NCBI RefSeq assembly: GCF_000423185.1
Contig: NZ_KE383985.1
Location: 210,632-274,631 of the forward strand
Direction: 5' to 3'
Length of the DNA: 64,000 nucleotides
Source: Inquilinus limosus DSM 16000
GTDB taxonomy: Bacteria; Pseudomonadota; Alphaproteobacteria; DSM-16000; Inquilinaceae
Below the pieces are notes generated by a model. That model was given only the letters and a program-made list of their open reading frames with translations. It had not been told where the DNA came from and did no database searches. The position numbers and the translations under genes were made by a program. Positions 10,270-22,199 of this stretch are shown here, piece by piece. Numbering within the stretch: position 1 is the first letter of the stretch; every line of letters starts with the position of its first letter.

Positions 10270-11087
10270 GGATGGGCGCGAAGCAAGGCCTGAAGACCGG
10301 CCTCGTCCTGCTGGTCCTGCTGTTCTTCCTGTTCCCGCCGCTGTGGATCGTGGCGAGCTCGCTGAAGCCGCCGATGGAGATCTTCGCCTGGCCGCCGACG
10401 CTGCTGCCGAAGGAGTGGACGCTCGCCAACTTCGCCAGCGCCCTCGGGGCGGCGCGGTTCGACCTGTTCTTCGCCAACTCGGCGATCGTCGCGGTCGGCT
10501 CCAGCATCCTGTCGGTGGTGATCAGCATCATGGCCGGCTTCGCCCTGTCCAAGTACCGGTTCCCGGGCGACGGGCTGTGCTTCCTCTTGATCATGGCGAC
10601 GATGATGATCCCGCTGCAGGTCGTGCTGATCCCGATGTTCATGGTGCTGAAGGGGCTCGGTCTCTTGGACAGCCTGTGGGGGCTGATCATCCCGCCCGCG
10701 GCGACCCCGACCGGCGTGTTCCTGATGCGGCAATACATGCGCGGCATCCCGGACAGCCTGCTGGAGGCGGCGCGGATCGACGGCACCAGCGAATGGCGCA
10801 TCCTGTGGCGCATCGTCGTGCCGCTGTGCAAGCCGGCGATCGCGACGCTGGCTGCCTTCACCTTCGTCTGGCGCTGGAACGACTATCTGTGGCCGTTCCT
10901 GGTGGTGAACGACCAGTCGCGCTGGACCGTGCAGCTGGCGCTGGCCAACTATGTCGGCCAGTGGGACATCGACTGGCCGCGGCTCCTGGCCATGGCGGTG
11001 CTGTCCAGCCTGCCGATCCTGGCGCTGTTCATCGCCCTGCAGCGCTTCTTCATGAGCGGCATGATGGCGGGGGCGACGAAGGAGTAG
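10266..11087 (+). CDS. ABC sugar transporter permease, MalG type
   Basis: Second membrane subunit of the importer, 273 aa, about six transmembrane helices. The EAA motif EAARIDGTSEWRILWR is near residues 160-175, and the long periplasmic loop after TM1 (SSLKPPMEIFAWPP) is typical of MalG. The start is GTG at 10266 overlapping the MalF-type stop; the ATG at 10272 is also usable. It is the last gene of the ROK operon. Only 18 bp separate it from the convergent antitoxin gene, with no obvious intrinsic terminator between. Confidence 0.93.
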   Translation: MRMGAKQGLKTGLVLLVLLFFLFPPLWIVASSLKPPMEIFAWPPTLLPKEWTLANFASALGAARFDLFFANSAIVAVGSSILSVVISIMAGFALSKYRFPGDGLCFLLIMATMMIPLQVVLIPMFMVLKGLGLLDSLWGLIIPPAATPTGVFLMRQYMRGIPDSLLEAARIDGTSEWRILWRIVVPLCKPAIATLAAFTFVWRWNDYLWPFLVVNDQSRWTVQLALANYVGQWDIDWPRLLAMAVLSSLPILALFIALQRFFMSGMMAGATKE

Positions 11088-11105
11088 GGTCGGCGATGGA
11101 GCCGC

Positions 11106-11387
11106 TTACGCGGCGTCCAGCTCGACATGGACGCGGCGGCCGAGGGCGGTCGCGATGTTCACCAGAGCATCCAGGGAGAAGCGGGAGACCCGGCCGCGCA
11201 GCAGGTCGTTGATCCGCGGTTGGGTCACACCGCAATGCGCGGCCGCCTCCGCCTGTGTCCAGCCGTTCTCCTTGACGATCTCCGCGATCTTCATCATCAG
11301 CTCCGCTCGGGTCCGCAGGTTGGCCGCTTCCTCGGGGGTGTCGGCGATGGCGTTCCACACGCTGTCGAAGGTCTCGAACTCGGTCAT
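11106..11387 (-). CDS. higA: XRE-family antitoxin (HigA-like)
   Basis: Antitoxin and autorepressor of the adjacent toxin, 93 aa. The HTH lies at about 38-75 (WTQAEAAAHCGVTQPRINDLL), followed by LDALVNIATALGRRVHVEL, the usual tail of the HigA/COG5606 group. The ATG start sits in an ATGA overlap with the toxin stop, giving tight translational coupling. Toxin-before-antitoxin order is the HigBA arrangement. An in-frame upward extension of the ORF is the toxin read in another frame and was discarded. Confidence 0.9.
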   Translation of the reverse strand: MTEFETFDSVWNAIADTPEEAANLRTRAELMMKIAEIVKENGWTQAEAAAHCGVTQPRINDLLRGRVSRFSLDALVNIATALGRRVHVELDAA

Positions 11388-11710
11388 CGGGCACCTCGCA
11401 TCAATTCGGTGAAGCGGGACCGCGCCAACTCGATGTCGCGCTTGCTGGTCGCCTGCGTCCTCTTCTGGAAGCAGTGCAGGACGTAGACAGCCTCGGCCCG
11501 TCGGGCGGTATAGATCACCCGGAAAGTGCCTGAGTCGTCCCACACCCTGATTTCCTCGACGCCCTTGCCAATGGACGGCATCGGTTTGAAGTCGTCGGGA
11601 CGCCGCCCGCGTTGCACCTTGTCCAACTGATAGCCGGCATCCTGGCGGGCTTCGGCCGGGAACGCACGCAGGCTTTCGAGCGAATCCCCCAGGAAGCGGA
11701 GCGGCTTCAT
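11384..11710 (-). CDS. higB: HigB/RelE-superfamily toxin (phage Gp49-like, COG4679)
   Basis: Probable ribosome-dependent mRNA interferase, 108 aa. Segments LRFLGDSLESLRAFP, MPSIGKGVEEIRVWDDSGTFRVIY and VLHCFQKRTQATS match the Gp49-like family; the basic R/K residues in FRVIYTARR and FQKRTQ would be in the active cleft. The start lies 9 bp from a perfect 7-bp-arm palindrome. Located, with its antitoxin, between a transport operon and the housekeeping gene trmB, at the edge of the apparent insertion. Confidence 0.9.
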   Translation of the reverse strand: MKPLRFLGDSLESLRAFPAEARQDAGYQLDKVQRGRRPDDFKPMPSIGKGVEEIRVWDDSGTFRVIYTARRAEAVYVLHCFQKRTQATSKRDIELARSRFTELMRGAR

Positions 11711-11719
11711 TCAGCGGAG

Positions 11720-11737
11720 TATATCCAAACGGATATA
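11720..11737. promoter_or_regulatory. Palindromic operator of the higBA operon
   Basis: Perfect inverted repeat TATATCC-aaac-GGATATA immediately upstream of the toxin start codon. It is AT-rich against a GC-rich background and its position fits autorepression by the antitoxin; the TATA core may double as the -10 region. Binding is inferred. Confidence 0.65.
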
Positions 11738-11766
11738 AGCTGCAATCTCTCGCGAGCAGACCTGCT

Positions 11767-12474
11767 CTATCCCCGCGGCCGGCGGCGGAAGCGCAGGTAG
11801 TAGGGCCGGCCGTGCAGGGCCTTCTCCTCGTAGCGGGTCGGCGGCCAGTCGGCCGGCCGCTCGCGCCAGTCGGCCGGCCCCTCGGCGGTCCAGGCGAAGG
11901 CGGGGTTGCGGCGGACATGGCCGAGCGACCAGTCCAGCAGCGGCGCGTCGTCGGTGGCGATGCGCAGCTCGCCGCCGTCCTTCAGCAGGCGGGCCAGGTC
12001 GGCCACGGTGTCGTCCTGGATGAAGCGGCGGCCGTGGTGGCGCAGCTTCGGCCAGGGGTCGGCGAACAAGAGGAAGACGCGGCCGACGGAGCCCTCCGGC
12101 AGCCGGTCCAAGAGCGGCCGGGCGTCGTCGGGCCAGACCCGGACCATGTCCAGGCCGTCGCGCTCCACCAGCGACAGCAGCGTCGCCATGCCGTTGATGA
12201 AGGGCTCGCAGCCGATGAAGCCGACATCGCGGTGATGCGCCGCCTGCCAGGCCAGGTGCTCGCCGGCGCCGAAGCCGATCTCGACCCACAGGTCGGTCGG
12301 CGGGCGCGGGAACAGGGCGGTCGGGTCCAGCGCGCCGCCGTGCTCCGGCAGCGCCACGGTCAGCCGCGGCAGAAGGGTCTCGATCAAAGCGGCGCGGCCG
12401 GCGCGGAGCTTTCGCCCATGGCGCCGGCCGTGGAAATGGCGGCGCTTCTCGGCGCCGCCGTTCGGTTCAGTCAT
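11767..12474 (-). CDS. trmB: tRNA (guanine-N7-)-methyltransferase TrmB
   Basis: SAM-dependent enzyme that makes m7G46 in the tRNA variable loop, 235 aa. The SAM-binding motif is WVEIGFGAGEHL near 70-80; FADPWPKLRHHGRRFIQ near 145-160 is the TrmB signature with catalytic and tRNA-binding residues, and TRYEEKALHGRPYYLRF is the conserved C-terminus. ATG 12474 was chosen because MTEPNGG follows 4 bp after metK; the longer ORF would overlap metK. It normally adjoins rimP in alphaproteobacteria, but here the sugar operon and higBA intervene. Confidence 0.95.
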   Translation of the reverse strand: MTEPNGGAEKRRHFHGRRHGRKLRAGRAALIETLLPRLTVALPEHGGALDPTALFPRPPTDLWVEIGFGAGEHLAWQAAHHRDVGFIGCEPFINGMATLLSLVERDGLDMVRVWPDDARPLLDRLPEGSVGRVFLLFADPWPKLRHHGRRFIQDDTVADLARLLKDGGELRIATDDAPLLDWSLGHVRRNPAFAWTAEGPADWRERPADWPPTRYEEKALHGRPYYLRFRRRPRG

Positions 12475-12478
12475 GGGG

Positions 12479-13648
<1,170 letters not shown>

Positions 13649-13752
13649 GTCGAACCCCTGGCTGCGATGGGAGGATGGCGTCGAAATCATGCGGCGGCGA
13701 CCGGGCTTTTTCGCAGGGGCCAGTGGCGCGGTCAAGTGCGGGCGCCTCGGAA

Positions 13753-14226
13753 TCAGCCTTCTTCGCTACCGCCCTCGTCCGGGCGGCTGCCCGACATGGC
13801 CTTGAGGAGATCAAGGACACGCCGCCGGGTCGCCGGATCCTCGACCCGGTAATAGGCGCGGATCAGCTCCAGCGTCTCGCGCCGCTGCATCGGGTCGGGC
13901 CCGGCGTCATAGGGCTCGGCCTCCTCGGCCAGGCCCTGCACCGGCATTCCGGCCACCGAGGGCGCGTCCTCGAAGAAGAAATCGACCGGCACCTCCAGCA
14001 CCCGGCTCAGCTGATGCAGGCGGCTGGCGCCGATGCGGTTCGAGCCGTGCTCGTATTTCTGGATCTGCTGGAAGGTCAGGCCGATCGCCGACGCCAGCTT
14101 GGCCTGGCTGTATCCCAGCAGGGTCCGCCGCAGACGGATGCGGCCGCCGATATGCACGTCGAGCGGGCTGGGTTCGTCATTCCGAGGACGACCACGAGGC
14201 CGTTTCGGTGCATCGGATGCGGCCAC
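13753..14226 (-). CDS. XRE-family transcriptional regulator (metK-linked)
   Basis: 157-aa DNA-binding protein with an HTH at about 25-85 ([34 protein letters not shown]), a basic N-terminus [10 protein letters not shown] that looks like an AT-hook, and a C-terminal helical part with Arg/Glu-rich sequence. Such a regulator is regularly found between lnt and metK in alphaproteobacteria. Target genes are unknown; proximity suggests metK or itself. The 134-bp gap to lnt presumably carries its promoter. Confidence 0.88.
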   Translation of the reverse strand: MAASDAPKRPRGRPRNDEPSPLDVHIGGRIRLRRTLLGYSQAKLASAIGLTFQQIQKYEHGSNRIGASRLHQLSRVLEVPVDFFFEDAPSVAGMPVQGLAEEAEPYDAGPDPMQRRETLELIRAYYRVEDPATRRRVLDLLKAMSGSRPDEGGSEEG

Positions 14227-15930
14227 ACATCACTCCGCAGCAATTCGCAAGGGGGCGGGTGGGTTCATTTCACAAGGCGCGCATCCTAATGCGCCGAACC
14301 GGGCAACTTCAAGGCAGTCCGGCGGAAATCGTCCGAGCCTCGGGGCCCCGGCGGCAGGGCCTATCGCACCGGGCGCCCCATTCGGCCGGCCAGCAGCCCC
14401 AGAAGCAGCAGCAGCCAGAATCCGGCCTCGCCCCACCGGGCATAGGGCGTCTCCGGCAGCGCCGCGGGCAGGGCGGCGTCGAGGATGCCGGCCTCGCCCA
14501 GGGCGATCTCGCCCCTGACCCGGCCATAGGCGTCGACCACGCCGCTGATGCCGGTGTTGGCGGCGCGCACCAGCGGCAGCCCTTCCTCCACCGCACGGGT
14601 CCGGGCGATGGCGAAATGCTGGTACGGGCCGCTGGTCATGCCGTACCAGCCGTCATTGGTGACGTTCAGCAGCCAGCCCGGCCGTTTGCCGGCGGGGTCC
14701 AGCACCGCGCCGGGGAAGATCGCCTCGTAGCAGATCAGCGGGCTGACCGGCGGCAGGCCGGGCAGGTCGATGGTGCGCGGCCCCGGCCCGGGCGAGAAGT
14801 CGACCGACCCGGCGGTGATCTTCTCGATGCCGAAGGGCGCCAGCAGGCCGCGCAGCGGCACATATTCGCCGAACGGCACCAGATGCGCCTTGTCGTAGGT
14901 GGACAGGATGGTGCCGGCGCGGTCCAGCACATAGACGCTGTTCCAGGCGGTGAGCGGCTGCGTGCCATAGGGCGTGGCCCGGGTGGCGCCGACCAGGGCC
15001 AGGGCCCCGGGGGGGAGGATCGAGCCCAGTGCCCGCTGCGCCTCCGGCTCCCACGACAGGGTGAAGGGCACCGCGGTCTCGGACCAGATCAGGGCGGTGA
15101 CGCGCTCGATGCCCGGCGCCGCCGACATCTGCAGCTGCTTGTTGAAGTTCTCGATCCGCTTGTCGCCCGCCCATTTGTCGGCCTGGGAGATGTTCGGCTG
15201 CACCAGGCGCAGGGTCACGCCGGGGACGACAGCGCCGTCGTCGCCGGACAGGCGCTGGGCGCCCCAGCCGGCGACTGCCGCCAACAGCAGGATGCCGGCG
15301 GTCGTCGCGACCAAACCTTGCCGGCGCGATCCGGCCAAGGTGGCCGGCAGGGTGGCGGCGGCCACGGTCAGGGCGCTCAGCCCGTAGATGCCGATGACCG
15401 AGACGCCCTGCAGCACCGGCAGCCAGCCGACCCAGGTGTAGCCGACCAGGTTCCAGGGGAAGCCGGTCAGGACATGGCCGCGCAGCCATTCCGCCAGGCC
15501 CCAGGCGGCGGCCAGGGCCAGGGGGCCGCCCCAGCCGGCGCGGCGCAGCCAGTGGAAGCCGAGCCCGGCGAGGCCGGTGAAGATCCCCAGCAGTGCCGGC
15601 AGCCCGGCGAGGGCGAAGGGGATCATCCAGAAGAAGCGCGGCAGGTCGACAGTCAGCGCCCAGGACACCCAGTACAGGCCGGGCACGAAGAAGCCGAAGC
15701 CGAAGGCCCAGCCGGTCAGGAAGGCGGAGCGGCCGTTGCGGGCGCCGGCCAGCAGCCAGAACAGGCCGGGAAAGGCCAGCCACAGCACCGGCGCGGCATA
15801 GAGCGGCGGCACCGACAGGCTGGCCAGGACGCCGAGCGCCACGGCGGCGCCGAAGCGCCGCCAGCGGCTCAAGGCCGCGATGCGGGCGGCGAGGCGCTCG
15901 ATACCGTGGCCGGGCAGCGGCCCGGCCGCC

Positions 15931-16836
<906 letters not shown>

Positions 16837-16840
16837 GGCC

Positions 16841-17365
16841 TCAGTTGGGCGGGTCGGAATAGGGGTCGGCGATACCGAAGCGGGCCAGGATTGCGGTCTC
16901 GATCCGCTCCATCGCCTCGGCCTCGGCATCGGTCATGTGGTCGTGGCCCAGCAGGTGCAGGATACCATGAACGACCAGGTGCCGGGCATGGTCGGCGGGG
17001 GCCTTGCGGTCCCGCTCGGCCTCAGCCAGCACCGTCTCGAGGGCGAGGACGACGTCGCCCAGAACCAGCGGCGCGCCGGGGAAATCCGGCTCCTCAGCCT
17101 CCGTCAGAGCGAAGGACAGGACGTTGGTCGGGGCGTCCTTGCCGCGATAGTCGCGGTTCAGCCGCCGCACCGTCGCGTCGTCGGCGAACACGATCGACAA
17201 CTCGGCCGGGCGGCCGGGCTCCAGCACCGCGCCGGGGCCGGCCCCGTCCGCGACCGCGGCCTCGACCAGCGGGCCGAGGGCGGTCGCCAGCGCCTCCTCA
17301 TCGGCGAAATCGGGGCCGAGCGCCGACCAGCCGGGCGCGTCGATGCTGACGGTCAGGTCGATCAC
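16841..17365 (-). CDS. ybeY: Endoribonuclease YbeY
   Basis: Zinc-dependent single-strand RNase for 16S rRNA 3' maturation and ribosome quality control, 174 aa. The metal site is HGILHLLGHDH near 128-138 (H-x3-H-x5-H). RLNRDYRGKDAPTNVLSF near 80 is the other family signature. The start codon overlaps the end of the phoH-like gene by 4 bp (ATGA), and corC follows after 4 bp. Confidence 0.96.
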   Translation of the reverse strand: MIDLTVSIDAPGWSALGPDFADEEALATALGPLVEAAVADGAGPGAVLEPGRPAELSIVFADDATVRRLNRDYRGKDAPTNVLSFALTEAEEPDFPGAPLVLGDVVLALETVLAEAERDRKAPADHARHLVVHGILHLLGHDHMTDAEAEAMERIETAILARFGIADPYSDPPN

Positions 17366-18396
17366 GGCTTGGTCTTCCGGGCGCGGTCCGCCGTCTCATA
17401 GGCGCGCACGATGCGCGCGACCAGCGGGTGGCGCACCACGTCGCGGTCGCCGAAGCGGACGATGCGGATGCCCTCGACCCCCTCCAGGATCTCCAGCGCG
17501 TCGACCAGGCCGGACTTCTCGCCGCGCGGCAGGTCGATCTGGCTGATGTCGCCGGTCACCACCATGCGGCTGGCCTCGCCCATCCGGGTCAGGGCCATGC
17601 GCATCTGCATCACCGTGGTGTTCTGCGCCTCGTCCAGGATGACGAAGGCGTGGGCCAGGGTGCGGCCGCGCATGAAGGCCAGGGGCGCGATCTCGATCAC
17701 GCCGGTCTCCATGTGCTTGGCCACCTGCTCGGCCGGCAAGAGGTCATACAGCGCGTCGTAGAGCGGGCGGAGATAGGGGTCGATCTTCTCCTTCATGTCG
17801 CCGGGCAGGAAGCCCAGCCGCTCGCCGGCCTCGACCGCGGGACGCGACAGCACGATCCGGTCGACCCGGCCGGCGATCAGCATCGCCACCGCCTGGGCGA
17901 CGGCGAGATAGGTCTTGCCGGTGCCGGCCGGGCCGACGCCGAACACCATCTCGCTCTGCGCCAGAGCCTCGATGTACTCCGCCTGGGTCGGCGAGCGCGG
18001 GCCGATCCGCTTGCGCCGGGTGACGATGGCGGCGTCGGATTTCAGCAGCGCGCGCAGCGGCGCCCCCTCGGGCGCGGGCGCGTCGCGCACCAGCCGGATC
18101 ACACCGTCGATGTCGGCATTGGTCACGCCCTGGCCCTGCGACAGGCGCTGCCACAGCGTCTCCAGCACCAGCCGGGCCAGCTCCACCGATTCGGCCGAAC
18201 CCTTGATGGTGACGGTGTTGCCGCGTGAGGCCACCGACACGCCGAGCTGGTGCTCGATCCGCAGCAGATGCGTGTCGTGCTCGCCGTAGAGCAGGGGCAG
18301 CAGCCGGTTGTCGTCGAAGCTGATCTCGGCGCGGTGGGCCGCGGGCTTGGACCTTGCGGGCATGACGCCCGATCCGTCGGAGGCGGACGCGGTCAC
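17362..18396 (-). CDS. ybeZ: PhoH-like ATPase YbeZ
   Basis: Cytoplasmic P-loop ATPase that partners YbeY in RNA processing. 344 aa from a GTG overlapping the miaB stop (GTGA). A KH-like N-terminal part (about 20-90) is followed by the PhoH domain with Walker [15 protein letters not shown] and Walker [23 protein letters not shown] is the next helicase-like motif. Operon partner of ybeY, with which it overlaps. Confidence 0.94.
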   Translation of the reverse strand: MTASASDGSGVMPARSKPAAHRAEISFDDNRLLPLLYGEHDTHLLRIEHQLGVSVASRGNTVTIKGSAESVELARLVLETLWQRLSQGQGVTNADIDGVIRLVRDAPAPEGAPLRALLKSDAAIVTRRKRIGPRSPTQAEYIEALAQSEMVFGVGPAGTGKTYLAVAQAVAMLIAGRVDRIVLSRPAVEAGERLGFLPGDMKEKIDPYLRPLYDALYDLLPAEQVAKHMETGVIEIAPLAFMRGRTLAHAFVILDEAQNTTVMQMRMALTRMGEASRMVVTGDISQIDLPRGEKSGLVDALEILEGVEGIRIVRFGDRDVVRHPLVARIVRAYETADRARKTKP

Positions 18397-19787
18397 GCGG
18401 CCTCCTCCGCTGCCGCCGGCATGACGGTGCCGGTCAGGCTTAGCGGCTTGGCTTCGGTGATGCGGACCGGCTGGATGGTGCCGAGCAGCCGGGCCGGCGC
18501 GTCGAGATGGACCGACTGCATCCACGGGCTGCGGCCGTGCAGCTGGCCGGGCCGGCGGCCGGGGCGGTCCAGCAGCACCGGCACGACCTTGCCGGCCATG
18601 TCCTGGTTGAAGGCGGCCTGCTGCGCCCACAGCAGCTGCTGCAGCGCCTGCAGCCGTTCGTCCTTCACCGCCTCGGGAAGCTGGTCCTCCAGCGCCGCGG
18701 CCGGCGTGCCGGGGCGGGCGCTGTACTTGAAGCTGTAGGCCTGGGCGAAGCCGATCTCGGTGACCAGGCGCAGCGTGTCGGCGAAGTCGCGGTCGGTCTC
18801 GCCCGGGAAGCCGACGATGAAGTCGGAGGACAGCGCCAGGTCCGGCCGCGCCGCGCGCAGCCGGTCGACGATGCGGCGATAGGCCTCGGCGTCGTGCTTG
18901 CGGTTCATCGCCGTCAGGATGCGGTCGGACCCGCTCTGCACCGGCAGGTGCAGGAACGGCATCAGCTGCGGCACGTCGCGATGCGCCGCCACCAGCTCGT
19001 CGTCGACGTCGCGCGGATGGCTGGTGGTGTAGCGGATGCGGTCGAGGCCGTCGATCTCGGCCAGGGCGCGGATCAGCCGGCCCAGGCCCCAGGCCGACCC
19101 GTCCGGCCCGTCGCCGTGGAAGGCGTTGACGTTCTGGCCCAGCAGCGTGATCTCGCGGGCGCCGAAGCCGACCAGGCGGCGCGCCTCGGCCAGGATGCCG
19201 GCGACGTCGCGGGAATATTCGGCACCGCGGGTGTAGGGCACGACGCAGAAGGTGCAGAACTTGTCGCAGCCCTCCTGCACCGACAGGAAGGCCGAGGCGC
19301 CCTGGCCGCCGTTCGATTCGGAGGCTTCGGCCGGCAGGTGGTCGAACTTGCTCTCGACCGGGAAGTCGGTGTTGACCAGCGGCCGGCCTGCCTGGCGATG
19401 GGCGCGGGCCACCATCTCGGGCAACTGGTGGTAGGTCTGCGGCCCGAACACCATGTCGACCCAGGGGGCGCGATGCGCGATCTCCTCGCCCTCGGCCTGG
19501 GCGACGCAGCCGGCGACGGCGACGATCATCGGCTCGTCCCCGGCCTTCGCCTCCTTCAGCGGGCGCAGCCGGCCCAGGTCGGAGAACACCTTCTCCGTCG
19601 CCTTCTCGCGGATGTGGCAGGTGTTGAGGATGACCATGTCGGCCTCCTCCGGGCTGTCGGCCATGGCATAGCCGAGCGGCGCCAGGATGTCCGCCATCCG
19701 ACCGCTGTCGTAGACGTTCATCTGGCAGCCCCAGGTCTTGATGAACAGCTTCTTCGCCCGATGCGGGTTGGTGGCTGCTGTGGTCAC
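18393..19787 (-). CDS. miaB: tRNA-2-methylthio-N6-dimethylallyladenosine synthase MiaB
   Basis: Radical-SAM methylthiotransferase acting on i6A37 of tRNA. 464 aa. The N-terminal UPF0004 domain carries three cluster cysteines (C21, C57, C94). The radical-SAM cluster is C174, C178 and C181 ([16 protein letters not shown]), and a TRAM domain lies at about 385-450. First gene of the miaB-phoH-ybeY-corC-lnt unit. Confidence 0.96.
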   Translation of the reverse strand: MTTAATNPHRAKKLFIKTWGCQMNVYDSGRMADILAPLGYAMADSPEEADMVILNTCHIREKATEKVFSDLGRLRPLKEAKAGDEPMIVAVAGCVAQAEGEEIAHRAPWVDMVFGPQTYHQLPEMVARAHRQAGRPLVNTDFPVESKFDHLPAEASESNGGQGASAFLSVQEGCDKFCTFCVVPYTRGAEYSRDVAGILAEARRLVGFGAREITLLGQNVNAFHGDGPDGSAWGLGRLIRALAEIDGLDRIRYTTSHPRDVDDELVAAHRDVPQLMPFLHLPVQSGSDRILTAMNRKHDAEAYRRIVDRLRAARPDLALSSDFIVGFPGETDRDFADTLRLVTEIGFAQAYSFKYSARPGTPAAALEDQLPEAVKDERLQALQQLLWAQQAAFNQDMAGKVVPVLLDRPGRRPGQLHGRSPWMQSVHLDAPARLLGTIQPVRITEAKPLSLTGTVMPAAAEEAA

Positions 19788-19869
19788 GCGCGCGGGTCCG
19801 GTCCGGTCCAGATCTCGATGGAATTGCGATGATAGATCACGGCGCGCCCGTCGGAAATCAAGCCTTGGC

Positions 19870-20724
19870 TCACGCGGCGCGACGCTGATCGGCTATGCTC
19901 TGGCCTGCCGGCTCCGGCAGGCGGCCGGCATTGGCGTCGGACACGCCGCCGGCGATGGCCCGCCAGCAATGGTCCGCCAGCGCCTTGCGCGACCGGACAT
20001 CCTCCAGCGTCACCGGCGGGTGGAAGATGACCGTGATCGTCAGCCGTCCCTGCTTCACCACGTTCCACAGATGCGGCACCAGGTCCATGTCGCCGTACCA
20101 GGCGTAGATCGGGCGCAGCCGGCGGCCCAGCGGAATGCCGTCCAGCGCGGTGCAGGCCAGCGACACCGGCTGCACCGTCAGCGGCCTGCCGTCGATGCGC
20201 AGCCCGGCGGCGGCGAACAGCGCGCTCTTGAACGGCAGGGTGCGGTTGCCGTCGCTCGAGGTGCCTTCCGGGAACAGCACCAGGTTGTCGCCGGCCTCGA
20301 GTCGCGCCTGCAGGCTGTCGCGCTGCACGTCGGCCGATCCGCGCTTGCTGCGATCGACGAAGACGGTGCGCTGCAGCCGCGCCAGGGCGCCGAAGAACGG
20401 CCAGGTGCCGACCTCGGTCTTGGCGACGAAGCTGCCGGGGATCAGGGAGCCCAACACCTCGATGTCGAGATAGGAGAGGTGGTTGGAGACGAACAGCGTC
20501 GGCGCCGCGGTCGACATCGTGCCCCGGGTCTCGACGTCCAGGCCGAGGATGCGGCAGCAGGTGCGGTGATAGAACACCGGCAGGCCGGTCTGCAGCCGCC
20601 AGCCGAAGCGCACCGCCAGCGCCTGGACCGGCATCAGCACGACGGTCCAGGGCACGTAGAGGGCGAGCCGCTTCAGCGCCCGGAGCTTCGATCCGAGACG
20701 GGTGCCCGCCATCGCGCCGGTCAA
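19870..20724 (-). CDS. olsA: 1-acyl-sn-glycerol-3-phosphate acyltransferase family protein, probably OlsA
   Basis: PlsC-fold O-acyltransferase, 284 aa, membrane-associated through an N-terminal hydrophobic segment (about 20-45, [19 protein letters not shown]). Motif I NHLSYLD (HX4D) is near 80 and motif [14 protein letters not shown] near 150. It overlaps the upstream OlsB-like gene by 4 bp. In rhizobia this pair makes ornithine lipid: OlsB forms lyso-ornithine lipid and OlsA adds the second fatty acid. The context favours OlsA over housekeeping PlsC. Confidence 0.85.
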   Translation of the reverse strand: MTGAMAGTRLGSKLRALKRLALYVPWTVVLMPVQALAVRFGWRLQTGLPVFYHRTCCRILGLDVETRGTMSTAAPTLFVSNHLSYLDIEVLGSLIPGSFVAKTEVGTWPFFGALARLQRTVFVDRSKRGSADVQRDSLQARLEAGDNLVLFPEGTSSDGNRTLPFKSALFAAAGLRIDGRPLTVQPVSLACTALDGIPLGRRLRPIYAWYGDMDLVPHLWNVVKQGRLTITVIFHPPVTLEDVRSRKALADHCWRAIAGGVSDANAGRLPEPAGQSIADQRRAA

Positions 20725-21557
20725 TCCTTGCGGAAGGCCAGGACCGGCCCCTGGTCACGCTTGCGTTCGTAGTGCTTGAAGTACTTCTCGGTCACCAGGT
20801 CGGTCTTGACCACGATGGCGACGTCGGTGGTGCCGAACTGCTCGTCGATCACGGCGCCGTCGCCGACATGGCCGCCGAGGCGGAGATAGCCCTTGATCAG
20901 CGGCGGCAGGGCGGCGATCGCCTCTCGCTGGTCGATCTCGGCCAGCGGCAGTAGGCGCATGTCGGTGTAGCGCTCGGGCAGGGCCTTGGGCCGCAGCGCC
21001 GGCGGCGCCAGGTGATAGTGATACAGGTAGGACAGCGGCAGCTTCAGCGCGTCGGGGTCGGTCCCCGGCAGGCTGGCGCAGCCGAACATGATCTCGATGT
21101 CGTGCTGGAACAGATAGGCGGCGATGCCGCGCCAGAGCAGCTGCATGGTGCCGCCGGAGCGATAGGGGCCGGCGACGCAGGACCGCCCGAGCTCCAGGAT
21201 CTGGCCGGGATGGGCCTCGATCTTGGCGATGTCGTATTCGCTGGCGGAGTAGAAGGCACCGATCTTCGCCGCCCCGTCGCGCTGGATCAGCCGGTAGGTG
21301 CCGACCACGCCCTGGGGGCCCTTGCCGCGCGCGTGGTCGATCACCAGCAAATGGTGGGCGACATCGTCATACGTGTCGAAGTCGCGGCGGGCGGCCGCCA
21401 TCTCGGCGGTGGGGCGGGCCGCCATCTCCTCGTAGAAGACGGCGTAGCGCAGCTCCTGGGCCGCCCAGATCTCCTCCTCCGTCTCCGCCAGCCGGACCTC
21501 GAGATTGCCCGCACGCAGGCTGAATCCGTGGTCATCGACGAAGGTTGTGACTGCCAT
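20721..21557 (-). CDS. olsB: L-ornithine N(alpha)-acyltransferase (OlsB-like)
   Basis: GNAT-fold acyl-ACP-dependent acyltransferase for the first step of ornithine-lipid synthesis, 278 aa. Segments LRYAVFYEEM, ELGRSCVAGPYRSGGTMQLLWRG (read as ELGRSCV then YRSGGTMQLLW) and IEIMFGCASLPGTDP are typical of OlsB/hemolysin-like acyltransferases. The stop overlaps olsA (ATGA). A perfect TATAAT -10 hexamer occurs on the minus strand at 21637-21632, about 75 nt before the start, but without a clear -35. Ornithine lipids are often raised under phosphate limitation; phosphonate genes lie 2.4 kb away. Confidence 0.88.
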   Translation of the reverse strand: MAVTTFVDDHGFSLRAGNLEVRLAETEEEIWAAQELRYAVFYEEMAARPTAEMAAARRDFDTYDDVAHHLLVIDHARGKGPQGVVGTYRLIQRDGAAKIGAFYSASEYDIAKIEAHPGQILELGRSCVAGPYRSGGTMQLLWRGIAAYLFQHDIEIMFGCASLPGTDPDALKLPLSYLYHYHLAPPALRPKALPERYTDMRLLPLAEIDQREAIAALPPLIKGYLRLGGHVGDGAVIDEQFGTTDVAIVVKTDLVTEKYFKHYERKRDQGPVLAFRKD

Positions 21558-21759
21558 GCTGCGTCCGTCCGCTTCAATTCTCCCGAGGCGCCTGCGGCGA
21601 TTCTCACGTCACCGCACAAGACGCTCGCCCAATTATAAAGCAGAACGGTTACAAATGTGCGCTGATTTCGCGGGCAGGGTCGCCGCCTCCCCTGGGCGGG
21701 GCGGGAACCGGGCGGTCAGTCGGACGACGGGCCGCCGCGATTCCAGATCGAACCCGGGG

Positions 21760-22170
21760 TCAGTCCCGCCGGGCGCGGGTGCCGAGGCCGATCTGCTTGG
21801 CCAGCTTGCTGCGCTGCTTGGCATAGTTCGGCGCCACCATCGGATAGTCGGCCGGCAGGCCCCAACGCTCGCGATACTCGTCGGGCGTCATGTTGTAGGC
21901 CGTCTTCAGATGCCGCTTCAGCATCTTCAGCTGCTTGCCGTCCTCGAGACAGATGATGTAGTCCGGGGTCACCGACTTCTTGATGGGAACTGCCGGCTGC
22001 GGCTTTTCCGCCACCGGCGTCGGCTCAGTTCCGAGGCCGTTCAGCGCGCGATAGACTTGCTCGATCAAGCCCGGCAGGTCCGAGATCGCGACGGTATTGT
22101 TTCCTACATGTGCCGCGACGATTTGAGTCGTAAGGTTCATCAAATCGTTGGACGGCGTTTCATTGCTCAT
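21760..22170 (-). CDS. mucR: MucR/Ros-family regulator lacking canonical zinc ligands (copy 1)
   Basis: H-NS-like global regulator of alphaproteobacteria, 136 aa. The N-terminal oligomerisation half is LTTQIVAAHVGNNTVAISDL; the C-terminal half is the Ros DNA-binding domain ending in MTPDEYRERWGLPADYPMVAP. Of the Ros zinc ligands, C74 and H87 are present, but the second Cys is D77 and the second His position is A91/Y92. Some Mesorhizobium homologues with similar losses fold without zinc. The ATG at 22170 has a GGGAG site. A second copy lies at 63204-63692. Confidence 0.93.
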   Translation of the reverse strand: MSNETPSNDLMNLTTQIVAAHVGNNTVAISDLPGLIEQVYRALNGLGTEPTPVAEKPQPAVPIKKSVTPDYIICLEDGKQLKMLKRHLKTAYNMTPDEYRERWGLPADYPMVAPNYAKQRSKLAKQIGLGTRARRD

Positions 22171-22199
22171 GTTCACACTCCCGCGGCACGATTGTTGGG

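Noticed and set aside
11388-11918. N-terminal extension of the antitoxin frame
   Set aside because: It is the toxin gene read in another frame; homology starts at the ATG at 11387.
13649-13752. SAM riboswitch upstream of metK
   Set aside because: The 104-bp leader shows no convincing pseudoknot or SAM-II/SAM-V-like core, only generic GC hairpins.
19784-20758. 324-aa minus-strand ORF overlapping olsA
   Set aside because: Alternative frame of the same strand; the acyltransferase motifs are only in the 19870-20724 frame.
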